The position numbers and the translations under genes are program-made. From Scybalousia_A sp052170555 (GTDB lineage Bacteria; Bacteroidota; Bacteroidia; Bacteroidales; P3), in assembly GCA_052170555.1 (NCBI GenBank), contig JBQNAI010000001.1, positions 124,001 to 188,000 on the forward strand: 64,000 nucleotides of DNA, written 5' to 3'. The notes beneath the pieces were generated by a model. The model was given only the letters and a program-made list of their open reading frames with translations, ran no database searches and was not told the origin of the DNA. Shown here piece by piece: positions 60,486-64,000 of this stretch (position 1 is its first letter; every line of letters begins with the position of its first letter).

Positions 60486-63400
60486 TTAACATTCCTCTAT
60501 TTCATTATTGTCGGGATTATCTATATCTATGTAATACAAAAACCCTTTAATAGTTTTATTCTGAAAAACTTTCATTTTTGATATCAGTTCCATATACTCG
60601 TGAACTTGCTTTTTATATCTTTTCTCCTTACTTCCGAATTTGTAGTCCACAATAATAACTTCCCTATCGTTAAACATAACCCTATCCGGTCGTTTGACAA
60701 TAGCCTCATTTGCTAGATTAAGATAAATTATAGATCTTTCATTTAAAATCTTATATGATCCATCAAACCAGTGCAGATCTTTGGTTTGAGAGACCAATGT
60801 TACAAAAATGTTATTTAATTCATCTGCTTGTTCCCCTCCTAATTTGGCTTGTAAAACTAGACGATCTATATCTTTACTCATTATCAAACGTGCGACATAT
60901 TCGTGATACTTGCTCCCTTTTTCTTGCTGCGTTAAATCATTATAGGAAGAGGCGAAATATTGTTCCATATCTTCTTCTCTTGCAGTAGAAAAAGAAATAC
61001 TATTATCCGTCAAATGTATCTTATTTACGATGATTTCCTCTGCATTATCGTTATTTGTCTGTTTTATTTGCTCTTTTGTTTTTTCACAATTTTTGTATAT
61101 GAATAGACTTCCACCTTTATTTGCAAAGTCTTGTGGTTGAATCTGAGTAACATATCGGTATAAGAGTGTGTTAGCAGATTTTGGTTCGCTTTTTAGAGCA
61201 TTAACGGATGGGAAAGAGGAAATTATAGATAAATTATCCTGACTTCTTGTGAAAGCGACATATAGCAAATTGATACTATCTAATAATTGAGCATATTTTT
61301 CTTCCTCAAATAAATTATTGTAAGATGTCTGTTCAAGTTTTGAAGAAGAGGTCATGAAGATAGGTAATTTAGCGGATTTATCGACTTTGTTTATCCAGAT
61401 ATTGGTACTTTTATAAAAAGGATTATCGCAATACGGTACTATGACAACTTTGTATGCGAGACCTTTACTTTTATGTATTGATGTTAGTCTGATACCCGCT
61501 TTTACGCCGCTCATATCTACACTTTTGTCTTGTAGAGATTCATCCCAATATTGGATAAATTCACTCAATCCTCCTATTCTTGTCTTTATATAATCTTTAA
61601 TGGTATCATAAAAGGCAGGTAAAAATACTGCATCATTATCAACGTGTAAAATGCTTGCTATTTTCATCACTATTTCTAGTAAAGATTTTTCCCTTTTATA
61701 TGTCTTTGCTAACATATCTATTTCGTTTATTGCACTAGAATCTCCATTTATAATCTCTTTTGATATAACTTTCTTATTGTCGTTTATATACCTTAATGCT
61801 TCTATTATTTTATTGACGGCAAGCGAGGATGAAAATTTAAAGGCGATATCACTTACAGGGTTATAATCAAAACTTGTGTCATTTTTCAGTCTATTAGCAG
61901 TTGCAACAAGTTTTTTGTTACTTCTAAATAGTAATGCGATATCACTCAAGTCATATCCTTTTTCTCTGTGATAGTAATCTATTTCTTGCTTTATATAATC
62001 AAAAATATCTACACCTTTATCAACAGATTTTTTATCTTGATTTACAAATTGTATTCTAACGATACCGATATTATCATCTCGTCTAATTTCTTGTGGTACA
62101 AATTCTATATTGTTTTGTTTATATATCCTACCAAAGAAATCATTATTGAAATTAACAATATTTCCTAATGAACGAAAATTTTCCATTAACGAATGAACAT
62201 TATCTCTATTTTCTGAGACTATTTTTTGCATAATATGCATATCACCACCGCTCCATCTATAAATACTTTGTTTTATATCTCCGAAAATATAAGATGAACC
62301 ATTACTCTGCAAACTTTCTTCTATTAGTCTGCGAAGATTGTTAAATGAGGATCGGTTTGTATCTTGAAATTCATCAATAAAAATATGTTCTATCCGCTGA
62401 GAAATTTTTTCAAATACAAAAGGAACATCTCCTTCATTTAGTTTATTCAAAAAAAAAGCAGTATTATGGAGGACAAATATATTTTCTTTTTTTAAGATTT
62501 CATTTTTGATTTGAGATATAGTATTCAGAACTCCTAATTGATAAATGTTATCATAGTAAATTTTGTTTAGTAGATAATCATTGTAATTATCATGTAAATA
62601 ATTAATGATATCATCGTATTCTGGATAAACTTCTTTTAAACATTTTCGCTCTTCCAACTCTTTAATGAGAGGGATATCTGTTGGGAGTTTCTCTACATAA
62701 TTATAGATACCATTTTTTCTGCCATCTTTAAAGTCTTTGGCTGATAATCCAAGTTCTTTACATTTAAAAATAAATTTATTTCTTTTCTCTATCAAAGTGT
62801 TTTCAAATTGTTTTATTTCTTTTGCAAGACTATTTCTTAGTTCTTCAAGCTTGTTGATAGATAATAATTCTTCGTTGTCGCTGTTCAAGAACGTTGAAGT
62901 AATTTCAGATTTAAAAGCTTCATGAACAAATTGATTCAAATTTTTTTCAATATTCCATAGTTTGCCGTCTTCAACATTTTTCACAAAAAAGTTTGTTAGC
63001 CAAGTAAGAATTCTTTGGTTGTTTGTTTCCTTTTCATTAGATCTATTTATTAAAGATTTTACAGCTAGCTCATTATACTTCTTTTCTTCCAAAGCTAAAA
63101 TATAGTTTCCTTTTATGCCTAATTCTTTTGTTAAGTTTTTTAATACTATTTGAAAGAAAGAATCTATTGTAGAAATATTAAAGAAAGAGTAATTATGAAG
63201 AATCTGTTTCAATATGGAAGCACACATCTTTTGTATTTGGATATCATTGATTGAAATTCCAGACTTTTCTTTATAAAGGCGAACAATATATTTTTTATAT
63301 CCTAATGTGTTGTTATCTTGTCTATTAGAGGCGATATTTTTCAAAACCTCCATTATGCGATCTTTCATTTCTTTTGCTGCAGCATTGGTAAAGGTTACCG

Positions 63401-63512
63401 CAAGTATATTCTTAAATCCGTAAATCATCGCAGTAACAATATAATTGCTAGCAAGATTAAATGTTTTGCCGCTTCCAGCTGAAGCATCGTAAATTCTGAA
63501 ATTATTTCGCAT
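60486..63512 (-). CDS. addA: AddA-like UvrD/Rep helicase-nuclease
   Basis: 1008 residues. Walker A YDASAGSGKTFNLASNYI at residues 8-25, NILAVTFTNAAAKEMKDRIM (motif Ia), FIDEFQDTNRSSFNNLRRLI (Walker B), YIFGDIKQSIYRWSGG (motif III), RLTSIHKSKGLAYKVVIVPY (motif V) and LLYVAFTRSQDNLSI (motif VI). The C-terminal RecB-like nuclease has EVIIVDYKFGSKEKRYKKQV. Forms the AddAB end-resection complex. A -7 box TATTTTTG precedes it. Confidence 0.93.
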   Translation of the reverse strand: MRNNFRIYDASAGSGKTFNLASNYIVTAMIYGFKNILAVTFTNAAAKEMKDRIMEVLKNIASNRQDNNTLGYKKYIVRLYKEKSGISINDIQIQKMCASILKQILHNYSFFNISTIDSFFQIVLKNLTKELGIKGNYILALEEKKYNELAVKSLINRSNEKETNNQRILTWLTNFFVKNVEDGKLWNIEKNLNQFVHEAFKSEITSTFLNSDNEELLSINKLEELRNSLAKEIKQFENTLIEKRNKFIFKCKELGLSAKDFKDGRKNGIYNYVEKLPTDIPLIKELEERKCLKEVYPEYDDIINYLHDNYNDYLLNKIYYDNIYQLGVLNTISQIKNEILKKENIFVLHNTAFFLNKLNEGDVPFVFEKISQRIEHIFIDEFQDTNRSSFNNLRRLIEESLQSNGSSYIFGDIKQSIYRWSGGDMHIMQKIVSENRDNVHSLMENFRSLGNIVNFNNDFFGRIYKQNNIEFVPQEIRRDDNIGIVRIQFVNQDKKSVDKGVDIFDYIKQEIDYYHREKGYDLSDIALLFRSNKKLVATANRLKNDTSFDYNPVSDIAFKFSSSLAVNKIIEALRYINDNKKVISKEIINGDSSAINEIDMLAKTYKREKSLLEIVMKIASILHVDNDAVFLPAFYDTIKDYIKTRIGGLSEFIQYWDESLQDKSVDMSGVKAGIRLTSIHKSKGLAYKVVIVPYCDNPFYKSTNIWINKVDKSAKLPIFMTSSSKLEQTSYNNLFEEEKYAQLLDSINLLYVAFTRSQDNLSIISSFPSVNALKSEPKSANTLLYRYVTQIQPQDFANKGGSLFIYKNCEKTKEQIKQTNNDNAEEIIVNKIHLTDNSISFSTAREEDMEQYFASSYNDLTQQEKGSKYHEYVARLIMSKDIDRLVLQAKLGGEQADELNNIFVTLVSQTKDLHWFDGSYKILNERSIIYLNLANEAIVKRPDRVMFNDREVIIVDYKFGSKEKRYKKQVHEYMELISKMKVFQNKTIKGFLYYIDIDNPDNNEIEEC

Positions 63513-63532
63513 AATGATACAATTTATTAATG

Positions 63533-63540
63533 CAAAAATA
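63533..63540 (-). promoter_or_regulatory. -7 box of the addA-type gene
   Basis: TATTTTTG on the minus strand, 20 bases before the ATG. Confidence 0.5.
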
Positions 63541-63929
63541 ATATTTTTAGATTAAATCTTAAAAGGAAGAGTTGAAAAAACTCAAAATTTTATTTTGTGA
63601 AATTTTCTAGCTTTATATAGGATAAATATCCTTAAATTTGTTCAGGAAATCAAAAATTGAATTTAGCATAATGAAAAAATAAAAAGAAATACTATCTGAA
63701 TATAGAGTATTTTTAAATTATTAAAAAATAGAAAGATAATATAAAAACTTAATTGCTTAAACTATCTAGGAATTAGATAAAAAATTTATGTTTAGTGTTG
63801 TTATCCAAAATTTAAACTATTAATGTTAAAAAAAAGAATTCTTTTACCAATTTAGAAATCAGACTATAACTGTTGAAAATAGTTTTACGTACATTTGCTT
63901 GCAGTTAATTATCAACAGGTAAATAATAA

Positions 63930-63974
63930 AGCAAAGAGAAAAAATCTTTTTTTAAAAGACTTTTTCTCTTTGCT
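63930..63974. terminator. long terminator-like hairpin
   Basis: AGCAAAGAGAAAAA / TTTTTCTCTTTGCT (63930-63943, 63961-63974) continued by TCTTTT/AAAAGA inside, one mismatch. It probably ends a leftward gene beyond the window. Confidence 0.65.
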
Positions 63975-64000
63975 GCAGAAGAATGAACATACTTTATTTT

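Larger units (their letters stand above)
63513..64000. other. terminal non-coding region
   Basis: About 490 very AT-rich bases with no believable gene; only the promoter above and the hairpin at 63930-63974 stand out. Confidence 0.5.

Overview
The window is a stretch of chromosome from a low-GC anaerobe of the phylum Bacteroidota, most likely order Bacteroidales. The evidence is the repeated TAnnTTTG -7 boxes (several with TTTG 19-20 bp upstream), a DUF4369-type lipoprotein, a complete Na+-NQR operon, pyruvate- and 2-oxoacid:ferredoxin oxidoreductases, an Fe-type superoxide dismutase, an AddAB-type nuclease pair and the 'smalltalk' micro-gene. I do not assign a genus.

Layout. 1-4.7 kb: housekeeping genes (3' part of aroC, a DUF4369 lipoprotein, lpxH, gcvT, a secreted nuclease/phosphatase). 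5.06-9.82 kb: a type I restriction locus in ruins (hsdM, a rhuM-like gene, hsdS, an AAA ATPase), every member broken by stops or frameshifts. 9.85-31.4 kb: a rearranged remnant of a contractile-tailed, Mu-like prophage. Its leftward block (22.3 to 10.2 kb) runs from sheath and tube genes through a tail-assembly chaperone with a -1 frameshift site, a DUF6046-like protein, baseplate hub, baseplate J and appendage genes to an M15 endolysin and spanin-like lysis genes. A rightward type IIS restriction system (AlwI/BspD6I-like nuclease plus two adenine methyltransferases) interrupts it at 22.4-25.7 kb. Further right lie an HTH protein, an HU-like protein, smalltalk, a Mu F-like head protein with an extra C-terminal domain, and the tape-measure gene, the last two pointing opposite to the tail block. 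Two families of short tandem repeats (7-bp and 10-bp period) occupy the phage gene junctions.

31.6-37.5 kb: nqrABCDEF, the sodium-pumping NADH:quinone oxidoreductase. 38.0 kb: tRNA-Asn behind a textbook Bacteroidota promoter. 38.6-39.8 kb: a structured leader, a lipoprotein gene out of frame at an A7 tract, and a small secreted protein. 40.1-42.9 kb: a four-subunit 2-oxoacid:ferredoxin oxidoreductase. 43.2-48.1 kb: a TonB-dependent receptor, a YeiH-family transporter and a superoxide dismutase. 48.8-52.5 kb: pyruvate:ferredoxin oxidoreductase. 52.8-56.3 kb: an initiating sugar-phosphate transferase and an aminotransferase for surface glycan, then a sugar:H+ symporter. 56.3-63.5 kb: an M16 peptidase and AddB- and AddA-type recombination genes.

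The metabolic genes fit together: the oxidoreductases make reduced ferredoxin from pyruvate and other 2-oxoacids, while NQR uses NADH to pump Na+. The phage block is visibly richer in GC than the flanks. Its tail, baseplate and lysis frames are mostly intact although key parts (sheath N-terminus, portal, capsid, transposase) are absent, whereas the neighbouring type I restriction locus is thoroughly decayed.
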